Source: Yarrowia lipolytica (lineage: Eukaryota > Ascomycota > Dipodascomycetes > Dipodascales). Taken from it: a DNA stretch of 64,000 nucleotides. Below are positions 21,134-32,752 of this stretch, piece by piece. The notes under the pieces are model-generated. The model was given only the letters and a program-made list of their open reading frames with translations. It was not told where the DNA came from and made no database searches. The DNA is taken from the NCBI RefSeq assembly GCF_001761485.1, contig NC_090773.1, forward strand, positions 3,162,001 through 3,226,000, written 5' to 3'. The position numbers were made by a program, and so were the translations under genes. Position 1 is the stretch's first letter; the number at the start of each line of letters is the position of its first letter.

Positions 21134-24100
21134 CTATCTAACCATTCTCTGGGGCAGCAACAAGGCACTCAGCATTCCCGGAGAATCGCCAAATCCATCT
21201 TCAGACACGACTCCGTCGAAATAGAAGCCCACCATGACCACGCACCACGCAAGCACCAAAATGGAGCCCTTGAAGTAGTTGCTTTTGCCCTCGGCGTAAA
21301 TGTACGAAAACAGAAAGACACAGATCATCACCACAAACAGATCCCACCGCGGGAAAATGAGAGTGAACATGTGCGCCGTGTCCATGTCGACATTGTTGTT
21401 CCACATGGAGTAGAGCACCAGCGCCGGGATTTGCAGCAGACAGACCTGGAGGGCGTAGGCGGAGCCGATTTCCATCGACAGCGCGATATTGCCACCCATG
21501 GCGAACGAAATGGCGTTGAGAAACTCGGTGGTGTTGGGCACGAGGGCGAAAATGGTGATTCCAAGCAACTTTTCGCCGATCGCCGCGTTCTCCAGAACTA
21601 CATCGACGGTATCTACCAGCATTTCGGCAACCACAGCATAGAGCAGAGTGGCCGAGAGCAGAATGAAGGTGGACTTGGAACGTGACCAGTTGGCGTCAGG
21701 GCTGTGTCCCGAGGGGGCCTCTTCGACGGGGGCGGAGACCACGAGCGGAGTTGCCAGGGTGACGGTTGGACCAGAGCCAGGGTTGGGGTTACCAGGGTTG
21801 GGGTTGGGGTTGCCAGGGTTGGGGTTACCAGAGTTGGGATGTCCCGGGTTGGTGCCCGGACGATGCTTCAAACCGGCGGGGTCGTCGAGAATGGTAGCCG
21901 GAGTGGCGCGATGCACCGGAGTGGCGACGGAAGAACTCCGGCCCCCAGCACCAGGGTTGGGGTTAACCTGGACCACCTCCTTTTTCTCGTGAATCGGCGT
22001 CTGCCAAATCATGGCCGCGTGGGTCCGCAGAGTGAACCACAGCCCGATTATGTAAGACACAAACAGCAGAATGGCACAGATGCCGGAAAGCGGCTTGAGA
22101 GCCTTTTGATAGAGGTCGTCGTAGACGAGCGGGACCTGGAAGAATTGGCAGCGCGAGCAGAAGCTGGCAGCGGCGGTGGCTGACTCAGCAAGCACCTGCT
22201 GGCCGTTTGCGAGCGCTGACCCAGCATGACTAATCAGGTTGCGACCCATCATGAGATTAGGACCCTCGCACTCGCCATCGCACCGCAGCTCATATGACCC
22301 ATGAATCTGGTAGAAAAACGTCGGCGCAAACGTGCCCAGAATCGCAAACAACAACATGGTGGACGAAACGCCCGCAGACTTGGGATTGTACCGCTGAGTC
22401 TTGCGCTTGATCGCTCCCGTGCACATACTGAGGCCTGGCAACAGCAAGACGCCGGCCAAAATGCTTCCAATGATACTGCCCTCCACCAGGGCTGACTTAC
22501 CCTGTTGTAGGGCGACACAGTAGAGAAAAACCTCGACAATAGTGGAGAAAAAGGCGTTAATGGCGGCGCCCATTCCCATGGAGGTCTGTGCGGAGATGGA
22601 GGCGACGGCCTGGCCAATGAAGTAGGCGAGGGGGATGACGCTGACTAAGCTGACCAAGAAGATGAAGAGCGGCTGAGTAATTAGCAGGTCGAGTCCCAGG
22701 TGGAGCCGTAGAAAGTAGTTTGAAAAGATGCCGAAAAACACCACGCCAATGAGATTGATGAAAAAAATGTTGGTGCCGTCAATGGTGTATTTGTAATACT
22801 TCCAGCCAAAGGCGCGGTATGTGCACAGCAGAATGGCCCCGGAGCCGTCGCCGGAGCCGTTGAGCTCATAATATTGCGAGTCGGACTTGAACTTGAGGGC
22901 TAATGGATGCCGTCGCAAATGGTAGCAGAGCACATTAGTCACCTTGCCCATGGGGATGAGAAAGACGAGGAACCAGCAGATGAGGGAGACGGCGTAGATG
23001 ACAGGGGTGATGATTACGTAAAACCACGTGTAGAAGAGAATTCGGCCGAGATTCCATTCGCCCCGGCCAAAGAACCGTCGCTTACGTGAGACGCCGGTTT
23101 CCGAGTCTTCTCCGAGCGAGTCTTCGGACGCGGACGACAGCGACGACCGGTTGCGGCCCAGCAGGGGGGTTCTCACGGGGTCTACGTGGGCGCCAGAGCT
23201 GGGGTCGTGGTGGTTAGGGTGGTTAGGGTGAGAGGTAGGGTTGGTTCCCTGGGTAGGGTGGCCATGGTTCGAATCCGGTCCAAAAAAGAGCCGGCCATGC
23301 TCCAAATCACCCGCCTGCCACCGCTCATACTCTCCCAGAGTCCTACCCTCGCCCTCATCCTCATGCAGATAGTTTTCGTCGGCCGCGAGCTGCACAAACT
23401 GCCCAAACGGATAGAGAAGATAGAAGCCCGTCTTATGTAAGACACGGCCGTACTGGCGGGCGGAATTGGACCAGAAAAACAGCGAGCACGTAATAAACCC
23501 TAGCCCACAAACCATGTAGAGCAACAGGCCGAACGACAAGGTCCACAGCGCATTACCTAAGAAAATCCGCCATCCCACCGTCTTTCCCGGAGTCATGTGA
23601 ATATCGCCTTCCGCCTGGGCCTGCACAGACCGGTTTTTTTTGTAAATTGCGGGTTTCCAGATTCGGATTCCGAATGGGTGGGTGGTGTTGATGGCGGCCT
23701 GCCGCTCCTTGAGAGTGAAGGACTCGTTGGAGAGGACCGACGCGTTGTCGTCGGCTGAGTCATCTGCGTCGGCTGAGTCATCTGCGTCGGCGTCGTCGTC
23801 GTCGTCGAGGCCGGCTGAGTCAGCAATTTCCGTTGAGTCAGCGTGGTCCCCGTCGGCGTGCGTCACGTGGCTGCCCGCGGGGTCGTGCAAGTCGTGGTCC
23901 CCGTCGACGTCGCATTGGTCAGCATCGTGGTCTGAGTAAGCCGGGTTGAAGTCCTGCTTAATGATCGGTGACGGCGACTCCCGCGGCACCGAGTCCCGAG
24001 AACGTACGTGACTGAGCGAGTGGCCACGGCTCGCGTCGCGCTCACGTGATCCGCCGCTGATGCTGCCTCCTCCGGGCACGTGACTCTTTTTCCGTCGCCG

Positions 24101-24580
24101 TTTTCGCTCCTGGTCCTTGATGGCCTTTGCATATCCCTCCAGAAACTCCCGTTCCAGATCGGCTTCGAATTCGTACTCGTCGTCGTCGACGGAGTACTGG
24201 TATCGTCGCTCGTGAGAGGTCGAGGTGCCCCGGCTTAGGGAAGATCTGGGTTGGGGCAGAACCAGCGACGGCTGTTTGGGGTTGAGACTGGGCGAGGGTT
24301 GCGACAGCGCCGTGAGGTTTGGGCTGGGCTTGACGGCGGCAGGGCCAGGGTTGCTCGATCCGGAAGGCCCAGGATTGGGACCGGGGTTGGGGGTCGCGGT
24401 CGAGTTGGGGTTTGGCGCCGTTCGAGGGCTCACCGAGCGGAACTCGCCCGGGCGAATGGTATCTATCGAAGACGAGTAAATGTCGTGTTGCGGGGCCTGC
24501 AACGACTCACGTGACGGCTCACGTGAGTGTTGGGCGTCTCCCTTGGCCTTGGTCGAGTCACTTTCGGGCATGTCACACAA
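21134..24580 (-). CDS. VNX1: Vacuolar cation/H+ exchanger, Vnx1-like (CaCA superfamily)
   Basis: 1148 aa membrane protein. The N-terminal 300 residues are hydrophilic, with Pro-Asn-Gly repeats and an Asp/Ala-rich acidic tract, and form a probable cytosolic tail. The segment YLLYPFGQFVQLAADENYL is typical of the Vnx1/type II CAX group. Two antiporter repeats follow. The first contains GAAINAFFSTIVEVFLY and GSIIGSILAGVLLLPGLSM. The second contains LVPNTTEFLNAISFAMGGN followed by an acidic pore residue in LSMEIGSAYALQV. The halves are separated by a loop of NPNPG repeats. S. cerevisiae Vnx1 (908 aa) exchanges Na+ or K+ for protons at the vacuole; the present protein is longer, mainly through low-complexity insertions. 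A TATTTAAG element at about 24698 may serve its promoter. Ion specificity cannot be read from sequence. Confidence 0.88.
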   Translation of the reverse strand: MCDMPESDSTKAKGDAQHSREPSRESLQAPQHDIYSSSIDTIRPGEFRSVSPRTAPNPNSTATPNPGPNPGPSGSSNPGPAAVKPSPNLTALSQPSPSLNPKQPSLVLPQPRSSLSRGTSTSHERRYQYSVDDDEYEFEADLEREFLEGYAKAIKDQERKRRRKKSHVPGGGSISGGSRERDASRGHSLSHVRSRDSVPRESPSPIIKQDFNPAYSDHDADQCDVDGDHDLHDPAGSHVTHADGDHADSTEIADSAGLDDDDDADADDSADADDSADDNASVLSNESFTLKERQAAINTTHPFGIRIWKPAIYKKNRSVQAQAEGDIHMTPGKTVGWRIFLGNALWTLSFGLLLYMVCGLGFITCSLFFWSNSARQYGRVLHKTGFYLLYPFGQFVQLAADENYLHEDEGEGRTLGEYERWQAGDLEHGRLFFGPDSNHGHPTQGTNPTSHPNHPNHHDPSSGAHVDPVRTPLLGRNRSSLSSASEDSLGEDSETGVSRKRRFFGRGEWNLGRILFYTWFYVIITPVIYAVSLICWFLVFLIPMGKVTNVLCYHLRRHPLALKFKSDSQYYELNGSGDGSGAILLCTYRAFGWKYYKYTIDGTNIFFINLIGVVFFGIFSNYFLRLHLGLDLLITQPLFIFLVSLVSVIPLAYFIGQAVASISAQTSMGMGAAINAFFSTIVEVFLYCVALQQGKSALVEGSIIGSILAGVLLLPGLSMCTGAIKRKTQRYNPKSAGVSSTMLLFAILGTFAPTFFYQIHGSYELRCDGECEGPNLMMGRNLISHAGSALANGQQVLAESATAAASFCSRCQFFQVPLVYDDLYQKALKPLSGICAILLFVSYIIGLWFTLRTHAAMIWQTPIHEKKEVVQVNPNPGAGGRSSSVATPVHRATPATILDDPAGLKHRPGTNPGHPNSGNPNPGNPNPNPGNPNPGSGPTVTLATPLVVSAPVEEAPSGHSPDANWSRSKSTFILLSATLLYAVVAEMLVDTVDVVLENAAIGEKLLGITIFALVPNTTEFLNAISFAMGGNIALSMEIGSAYALQVCLLQIPALVLYSMWNNNVDMDTAHMFTLIFPRWDLFVVMICVFLFSYIYAEGKSNYFKGSILVLAWCVVMVGFYFDGVVSEDGFGDSPGMLSALLLPQRMVR
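21773..21850. repeat. Coding GGGTTGGGGTT-type repeat in the VNX1-like gene
   Basis: Plus-strand GGGTTGGGGTTACCA-type units encode the NPNPGNPNPG loop on the minus strand. Related GGGTTGGGG-like units recur in the 5' part of the gene (24240-24420), and a GGTGGTTAGGGT repeat lies at 23200-23245. Confidence 0.8.
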
Positions 24581-26349
24581 CCAATGTTGGGGGTCACAGG
24601 AGCAATGTCGGCAGTTACAAGCAGTGTGGTGAGTGAGGTGGTGAGTAATTGATGTCGACGACAGGTTAGGCGAGGAATAGAGTTCAGGGTTGGGAGCGTA
24701 TTTAAGGTACCTGCGCTGAGGCGGTTTAGGGGTGATAGGGGTTGGGGAGGGGAGGGCTAGGTGTATTGAGGAGGATTGTAGCTGGAAACGAGCTGGGGTT
24801 TGGGTTTAAATGGTTGGTGTGACTTGATCACATGCAAACCTTTGGAACTGGGATTTTCCGTCGTACCGTTGCGGACTCGCTAGTCAGACTACTGCAGAGC
24901 TTAATTATTAAACGGGGTCGTCTTTTCCGACAGATTAATGAAGATTTCAGCGGTTGAGAAAGTTAGGGTAGGGGTATCTGGGCTTATGGGTTTGATTTCT
25001 CAGCTCGGTTTGGAATTAGGGGTAATATTTAGGGAGATATTAGGGTATGTTTGTTTGTTGCTTAGGGACCGAGGAAAGCTTAAATTTGAGTGCGAAATTA
25101 AATGTTGTTGTAGACAGATTATGAAAAGTATTAAGGGAGCGGGAAGTAGCTATTATGCTTATTAAAGAAATAATTTTACATCAGCGGAAATTTGTTTCCG
25201 TTTGATGATTCATAGGTGATTTTCGGGAGGGTTTGTTGTGGAACCTTAAATCTGCGATGATGTCCAAATCGAATGTTAGTTAAATGGGTTAGGGGAGAGG
25301 TATGGTCACGTGAGTGGATTGTGAGTGAAATGGCCGTGATTGGGACGCCGCTCTGAACGTCCCGACTTCAATGGTTGTTTCGTTGTGGCATTTATGGAGC
25401 TCCTTATTTGGGCGTCCAATAGCCCTTTGCTTTTGTGTGGGGTCAGATCACTCGATATATCATGTGACTTTGAACCTTAATGTAACAGCCAAAGTCCGTG
25501 CAATGTCGTTGTTCATGTCGCGGTTATGTAAGCCATGAGAATATCCCATAACTTTGGAGTCACGTGACCGAATTTCACTCGTATCAGAGTAATATTACCT
25601 AAGCTACAGTAGGTGCATCTGGAGTCACCAATTACCGTAGAATATCGCTTGCTATTCGAATGTTCCAAGCCACGTGCTCCATATGATAGCTCGGACCAAT
25701 TGAATTACTCATTTACAGGATTCCACAAGGAAGTTGAAAGCTCTCAATATCACCTGTTTTCATCGGATTATGATCAATGATCAACTGATTCCTTGAAATG
25801 TTCAACGCAGGATCCTCCGATATTATTATCACCTATTTGACAATCACATGTTATTCATCCCGAAATTCTCTTCACACTCATATATCTCTAGAGCGTCTAA
25901 TGTCAATATCCGTCGATTTTTTATATTTTTTATATTTTTGTTATATTTTAATGATCCATTACAGCTAAATATCTGATAAGTCGGTTGTTGGCGTTTTAAT
26001 AAATCATAGTCCATGATCGTTGCTTTTTGTATATATATTTAATTCTAGTAACTATATCTCATCAATAATACTTATGATCTTCAATAATATCAATAGTTCC
26101 ATGTCTTATCCAGACTCGAGGTTGGTTTAGTTTGTTCTCATAAAAGATCGTAGACGGTGTAATTCGGACAGGGATCGTGAATATGATTCGTGTGTGTCGT
26201 GTTTGAGTTTTTGCGCCATCGGGGAGTTGAATTTGGAGTAGCTCAGTGTTTGGTTGTTATGTTGATGGTGTTTTTTGTTTTTTTTTGCAGACTGACCTAG
26301 GAAAACTGCTGAACAATGTCCATGTTGGACCCTTACAAGCACAAAAACA

Positions 26350-26423
26350 GGGCGTCTGGTGTAGTTGGTTATCACATGCGCTTAGCATGCGCGAGGTCCC
26401 CGGTTCGATTCCGGTGTCGTCCA
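26350..26423 (+). tRNA. tRNA-Ala (anticodon AGC)
   Basis: A 74-nt cloverleaf can be folded by eye. The acceptor is GGGCGTC with GTCGTCC, followed by discriminator A at 26423. It contains G3:U70, the main alanine identity element, and a U6:U67 mismatch also found in yeast tRNA-Ala. The anticodon stem TGCGC/GCGCG closes the loop TTAGCAT with anticodon AGC. The T-arm is GGTTCGATTCC. A T run directly after the gene (from 26425) can terminate RNA polymerase III. No intron and no downstream 5S gene are seen. Confidence 0.93.
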
Positions 26424-27265
26424 AATTTTTTTCGAAAGAAATTGTTTAATTTTGGCATTTACCCTTAGCTATAGTTTTTTGTTGGGCCCGATTCAGGTCG
26501 ATAAGGCCAATTTCGCACCACTACGCTCTTTACACGAGTTTTGAGATATCGATCACCTCAACTCGACACGCGCGTCCAGACGTTCTTTGTATGCTTCTTT
26601 GTTGGTGTTCATTTACGCGTCTCTTTTTGTCGCACGAAAAATGAGTTTAGTCAAAAATACTTGAAGTCGCGTTCACGTGTCTCCAGTGGAGAATTATGTC
26701 AGATTTTTTGCCATATTTTATTGGCAGATAAGCGGTCAGATTTGCGGTCAGATTTGCGGTCAGATTTTCCTGCATATATTTTTCCTTTTTTGTTTTTTTT
26801 TTTGTTTTTTTTGTTTTTTCACCACCGAAAATACAACTGAGCATGCGGCCAAGTATGCCACCAAGACACGCATCGTACCATCAAAAACGGCCACATCACG
26901 GGACCTCGGCGTCTCTATGACGCGATCCCATTTCGATCCCATTTCGATCCCATCCCATTTCAATCCCATTTCAATCTCGCATCATCTCGCCTTATGCACA
27001 TATACGACCCGACATGAAAGCGACCTAGAAAACGCGGTAATAGCCGCACTGCAAAAATGACGCCCTTGTGATGCTCCCGCAGACTCGGCACCCCAGACTC
27101 GGCGGCACAGGGCTTCTAGACAAGACTGAAACATTGTGTGTGATACCTTTTCGGATCTTTTTATAGCCATTTCTGCGGCACGGTCCAAACAAGCTTGTTT
27201 AAGGGTGCGTCAACGTAACTGTGAAACTGTGAGGCTGTGAGGTTGTGATACTGCCATCCAGTTAT

Positions 27266-27310
27266 GTCTCCATGTCTCCATGTCTCCATGTCTCCATATC
27301 TCCATATCTC
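27266..27310. repeat. CATGTCTC octamer repeat
   Basis: About five tandem CATGTCTC or CATATCTC units. Confidence 0.75.
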
Positions 27311-28062
27311 TACACCTACAACTCCTCGACGATTCCCTGCTATCACACCGCCTTTCGTCGTCTGTTTTGGCGACACAGGGGCATTCTTTCGAGTGCTCCG
27401 CCACACGGTCTCCTCTGCAGCCGTCACCAGTCCCCTCCCCCGTAAACCTTATTTTTCACTGCAGCAGTGCAGTTTCCTGCAGCTTGGTGCAGTTGTGCGT
27501 CTGCTTCTCCCAACATGGATCAAAAGTCACCCAATACAAATTTTGGTGCATGTGCGGCAATGGCGGGAATGTAGTACCGAAAGATTTTGAAGCGTAAATA
27601 TTACAAAAAAAGTGCATGTGAACAGCGACACGGATAGGCAGGGTCGTTTTTTCTCTCCTATTTCTCTCCTATTTTCCCTCCTATTTTCCCTCCTACTTTT
27701 CTGGTTTTTGTCTATTATACCTCCTCCTTTTTCACCTCTCTTCCCCTATTTTACATTTTACCTCTTTTCCCCTATTTTACTGATTTTTGTCTAATTAAAA
27801 TACTCCAAATTCTTTTGGTTTTTACACGCAGCCAAGAATGTCGCTTCGGCGGCTGACAGCTATCTGGCGTCTTGCACTGACCCTTTTCTACCCCACCCAC
27901 CCTATTGGACAAACGTCATTATTTTAGCCCCTTTGGCCGTTTTAGTGCGGGTCTAAAATGTGGGAAAATGAGCTAATATTACCGACAATGGCGCGGAATG
28001 TGCACTGGGCTCGGGAACGCCCTAGAATGTCTGGAAACAGGAGTAGCGTGGTGCATGGATTT

Positions 28063-28101
28063 TGTGCGTTTTTTCGTGCGTTTTTTCGTGCGTTTTTTCG
28101 G
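28063..28101. repeat. 12-bp tandem repeat, three copies
   Basis: Three perfect copies of CGTGCGTTTTTT in non-coding DNA. Confidence 0.85.
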
Positions 28102-29204
28102 ATACAAAATGAGGTGTCAAAGAGATTGAAATTGTGAAAATAATCGCATAAAATTACCAGCCTCGGCTTTCGTTAAAGTTGGTTGCTGTACGGACGATTT
28201 TTACTTCAGCCGTGGTGTTATATGGGCGCGAATACAAGTACAGTAATTGTATTTTTATTTTTATTTTTTATATTTCTTATTCACACCTTTCAACCCAATC
28301 ACACATGGAATTCGTTTTCAGTCTAAAATTGGCGATATTGAAAAGTGTCTAGAAAATCGATGGCCGACAGGAAAACCAGCCGGAGCCGAAACAATCGCCG
28401 AATTGCTGCTGCCACATGTTGCTCAAACCGATCTACGGATCGTCGGATCGCCAAAAGCAGGTTGGTGATCTACAAGAAGGTACTGGTACGAGTGGGTGCA
28501 TGGATATTACTGAAAACCAATATATAAAATAATAATGATAAAATAATAATAAAATGATCAGAACAAAATTAATGCTGAGTGAAACGGAAACAGAATTAGA
28601 CAAATTGTTTTGTATAGAATTGACGTGGGTCAGACCGCTGAAATTTTCCCGAGCATATTTCCGATTTTATTGACGTCGAAGAAAAAATTCGGCCCTAGAA
28701 AATCAGAGTTGGTATAAAAAATAAAAAAAGCAGGAATAGCTTTCATCAGTGGCTCCCATTTTATTTTTATTTTTTGTCGCTTTCTCTCCATTTTTCGGGC
28801 CGTCATTCACCTATTTTCCACCACTTTCTCCCCCATCTCTCACCTACTGCATCTGCTCCCACCTGCGCTGCTAAACTCTATTCGGAACTCTATTCTGAAC
28901 CTTATCGTTTCTAGTCCCTGACAAAAAAGCCTTTGTTAAAAAACACAAAACCATACAGTAGACCACGACAATAAATAAATATGTCCTGAAATCCCGTCTT
29001 CCCCTTTACCTGTTACACAAACCTGTTGGTGAAAAACAGCCGACAAAACTCCGTCGAATCGTTCCCTCTGTGATACCTCCAGCGACGTGCCATTACGCAC
29101 CAGACATCTGTCACACAAATCAAACGGCACCATCTCTGGGACTCTTTACACCTTCTCGTCCTCGATCGTTATCATTACATTTCTGCGACTCTCACGCCAT
29201 TTCT

Positions 29205-29345
29205 GTGACCCCACCACGCCATCTCTGTGACCCCACCACACCATCTCTGCACCACACCATCTCTCTGACCCTCACACCACTCCTGTGACCCTCACACCAC
29301 TCCTGTCACCACCTCTGTGACCCTTACATCACTCCTGTCACCATT
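29205..29345. repeat. Degenerate CTGTGACCCYCAC repeats before a secreted-protein gene
   Basis: Imperfect units around CACCACTCCTGTGACCCT fill the presumed promoter or 5' leader of the gene starting at 29352, up to a few bases before its ATG. Confidence 0.75.
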
Positions 29346-29351
29346 TTAATC

Positions 29352-29843
29352 ATGAAACTCCTCTTTCTTCTAATCGCCCCAGCTCTCGCCCAGATGGGTG
29401 GAGTGGCCCCTGGAGGCCCTGCCGGAGCCGCACAAGTCGTCAACGTGCCTGGCCAGGCGCCTCCCCCCGCCGCAGGCCCCGGGGCTGGAGCGGCGCCAGC
29501 GGTGCCTGCTCCTGCGCCTGCTGTTCCCGCGCCAGCAGCTCCTGTAGCGGCTGCGCCTTCCCCTGTGTCACTGGACTCTTACACGGTTACAACTGTGATT
29601 GGAGGCGCAACAACTGTCCAGGTTCTGCCCATTTCCGCCACCACAGCGTACAGAACCACCGTCATTGGCGGTCTGCTGACCACCCAGCCATTCCAGTACG
29701 TCCAGCAGTTCCCTGCGCGTGCCACCAAGGCCGTGGATGTTCCTGCCGGCTCGATCGGTTTGGGCAAGTTGAGCAGCAAGGGTACGGTGGGTACCACCAA
29801 GGAGCCTGTTTATGTGACCATGGCCACGACGGAGCAGGCATAG
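29352..29843 (+). CDS. Small secreted Pro/Ala-rich protein, unknown function
   Basis: 163 aa. The N-terminus MKLLFLLIAPALAQ is a short signal peptide with a likely cleavage after Ala-Leu-Ala. Residues about 15-75 are rich in Pro, Ala and Gly (PAVPAPAPAVPAPAAPV). The second half, with YTVTTVIGGATTVQVLP and YRTTVIGGLLTTQP, repeats a Thr/Val/Gly motif of the kind seen in fungal wall proteins and ends in TTEQA. There is no hydrophobic tail, so no GPI anchor is predicted. Codon use is GC-rich and gene-like, unlike the surrounding DNA. It is probably a secreted or wall-associated protein. I do not recognise a family. Confidence 0.7.
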   Translation: MKLLFLLIAPALAQMGGVAPGGPAGAAQVVNVPGQAPPPAAGPGAGAAPAVPAPAPAVPAPAAPVAAAPSPVSLDSYTVTTVIGGATTVQVLPISATTAYRTTVIGGLLTTQPFQYVQQFPARATKAVDVPAGSIGLGKLSSKGTVGTTKEPVYVTMATTEQA

Positions 29844-32752
29844 TGCCCAGCACATGGCCAATGTTATCCATTCCACAGCCAGTTATACCCACAATATCAC
29901 GACGACATAGTCCCACCTCCCTCACCCCCATGTCGTCCCTTCACAGCCACCACACCTACGTCCACCACATTCACCACACCCACGTACGTCCACCACATGC
30001 GCGGCGTTGCCCCCCAACAGCCTCTCCACCGTACCAGCGCTCGCCTACTGCAACGCTTTGTCCTAACATTACCCTTTTGGGCTGCTCGCATGTGCATGGC
30101 AAAGCTTATGTTTACGTTGTGGAGTCACTGTATCGTTCGGCTTTAATGTGCATGGGAGAAAATGACGGGGCCTCGATTTGGCCTGAAATACCCATAAAAT
30201 CCCCATAAAATCCGGATTATTCCGTTGTATATTACTAATTTATTCGTTTTATTGATTGACTTACAAATCTGACCCACAGTAACATTTTTATTTTTATTTT
30301 ATTTATTTTGTTTTTTTAAAGCACATGTGTTGAATTGAAAATATCCAAACACCTCATTTTATCGCAGAATCATTTTCGTAAAAACAAAGCACTCTCACAA
30401 CCATCTAATCTGGGTATTATTGATCTCATCCTTCGAATCAATTTATTGGATTTTTTATTGGATTTTCTCTATTCAAATTAATTATTCAGACGGTCTGCTC
30501 CACATTAAAACTCTAAATAATTCCGATTTAACCGAAAGTCCAATAACCTTGCCAACTATTGTAAGACTGTCTCACCAATGGGGCTGAGCTTACATTAATT
30601 AGTTTAATTAGTAATATTCGTGTAAGCGTACATTCATTTCAAAGGTTATTCTTTCACGGCAAAGTTATAATTAAATGAATGTATATGCAGAAAAAAAAAA
30701 AATAGGGGGTTGGAGGGCGGGGAAACGGCTGCTGAATAATCAAGCAAAATCGGGGAAATTACGTAAGATACGAAAATAACATCCCCTTAGTCAACTGGTC
30801 ACCTTGCTACTTTTTTTATATCCCTCAGCTCTATAATCGAGCTAGTAAATTCTGTTTAAGCCAGCGTTGCTTATTTTTAGCAATCAGAAATGGAAAATTT
30901 TTAAAACCGATATTCCTGCTTCAAAACCTGATAGAAAAAAATCTTGAAATTCCTGCTGACCCATTCCACGCTGGACTATCGACTGGAATTTTTAGATGAT
31001 TTTTTCCATCATTACCCAGCATTCTGAATGCTCTCTTATTCTCCCCAGATTGAGCAAGATTAACGAACCAAGTCTAACCTTTTCGTGTCTCTCATTTCCT
31101 GTTTGAGTAAAACAAGGGCCCACCAACAAAGAGCAAGCACGAGGGGTTTCAGCTTGGAAGAAATACGGTTGCTGGCACCTGACGTGCTGAGTAAGCCCGG
31201 TGTGTGGTTGGCCATGACTCAGAGGGGCAGACCGCAGAGTAAGCGGGGTCCGTATGCCGGATCTGCGGTGTTGCGCCGCTGAGTAAGCACGACTAGTCTC
31301 TCTTCGGCTCCGCCTCATGCATCTTTGTCAGGGGATACGACGTTACGTTTACGCAAACGGAAACTCAGGGGCTGTGTTGTTGTCTCTCTTTTTGTTGGTG
31401 CCTTAATATTATGTACCTCTGACGTTACGCTTAAGACGGAAAAATAATAGAATTCCACGAGCAATGGGGACGAGAGAGGCATCGTTGGGACCAGGGCGAC
31501 AAGAGGAGTCCGTCGGTGAGTTCGAAATTTCTTTTGGGGGCATTTTTCGCTGGTTTTCCGGACATTTCCTTGCTCATAACCTATCTTCCCATTTTCTTAT
31601 GCACATGCAATATACATGCACATTGTAGCGCGCATCCGTGTGACGATGAAACTCGTCTTGACTATCGGTTCACATGCGGCCATGCATGACGTTGGAGATC
31701 TGCAGTCGTGGTGTTGATCATGTGACGTTGATGAGGTGGGTTTGAGTTTGCTGAAGGTAAGTGGAGTGGCTTAGTAGGCTTAGTAAGGCGTCTGGCCGTT
31801 ACATAATCGGCTTGCGCTTAGTAATAACACATGACTAAACGGATGTACAATGAGGGGGATGAGGACTCAATTGGCACTCACCACATCTGACCAACCTCAT
31901 ATGACCAACCTCATCTGATAGCAAGGTTTATCGCAGATAACGTTGTGGATAATCTGGGGAAACGTCTAACATACAGTTACAGAGTAGCTAAATGGCGTTG
32001 CAAATTATATTGGTGGAATCTCCAGACCCAGTGCAACCTTTTGACACCAATATATCGTCAACTGCCCTCTCGTAGAAGCCTTCAGAGTCAGCTGAAGCGC
32101 TCACAGATGGTCACGCGCACCGTAATGGGGCTGATAAGGCAAGTGGTATGCATGGTGGGGTATGTGGGGTAGACATGAATACAGCCAATATCCGTCAGGT
32201 GCTCGAGACCAAGACATTCCGATTATGCAGGTGCATTTCAATACGCCCTTGCAGTTACGCCCACTTACTTGACATGTGCGTTTTTCGTCTTCAGCGATCC
32301 AGCAGATTGATGGCTCAATCCACTCAGGCACACTTAACTTCTTACCGTTCACTCTCACCATAGTCGCAGACGACATACTCACCACCAAATACTCACCACA
32401 TACTCGCAGACATCTTCTGTCTTTCGTATTAGTCTCATCAGATTCTTTATCCCTTGCACGATACTCGCCGTGTCACATTTGTTACCACTTAAGTCTTGTC
32501 CGTCCACTCATAACTCAACTCTGGACCTCTATCTCGTGGTTCCAGAACAAACCCCCCTCAGCCAATACAAGAGGCCCCTCGGTTAATTGACTCGACGCCA
32601 ACATCACTCACTCCTGTGATACCATCCCCAAGGTACGTACAGTCGCAGACTACTGACATGATAACCTACAAGATACCACTACTGACACAGCCGACGGCTC
32701 ACCACCACCGCCGACTAGCGCCCAGACGTGATACCAATCACCACCATTCTGC
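29844..32752. other. Intergenic region, no confident gene
   Basis: 2.9 kb with no CACGTG. The part 30220-30720 is very A/T-rich and holds the hairpin element at 30629-30683. At 31085-31310 there is an island of higher GC with three GAGTAAGC words and open frames on both strands; I could not identify it. Yarrowia-like 3' splice motifs occur at 31967 (CTAACATACAG) and 32682 (CTGACACAG). The latter, with a GTACGT donor near 32634, could be a short intron in the 5' leader of the following gene. Confidence 0.5.
30629..30683. repeat. Inverted repeat enclosing a 30-bp core shared with 45276-45305
   Basis: Arms TACATTCATTT (30629-30639) and AAATGAATGTA (30673-30683) are perfect reverse complements. 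Inside, CTTT and AAAG around CACGGC can form an inner stem. The core 30645-30674 differs by one base from 45276-45305. Both copies are followed by an A-rich tract. Confidence 0.7.

Larger units (their letters stand above)
24581..29351. other. Intergenic region with one tRNA gene, otherwise no gene recognised
   Basis: 4.8 kb. The left end holds the VNX1-like promoter. CACGTG occurs at 25307, 25561, 25671 and 26674. At 25915-26060 it is strongly A/T-rich, with repeated TTTTTTATAT. The tRNA-Ala gene is at 26350. Downstream are CATGTCTC octamer repeats (27266-27310), CTCCTATTTTCC-like repeats (27655-27790), a 12-bp repeat (28063-28101) and GTGACCC-type repeats (29205-29345). Confidence 0.6.

Noticed and set aside
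31464-31977. Possible intron: GTGAGT at 31516 to CTAACATACAG at 31977
   Set aside because: Both splice motifs look good, but the frame from ATG 31464 stops within a few codons of the junction. It could be a non-coding leader, but nothing supports it.
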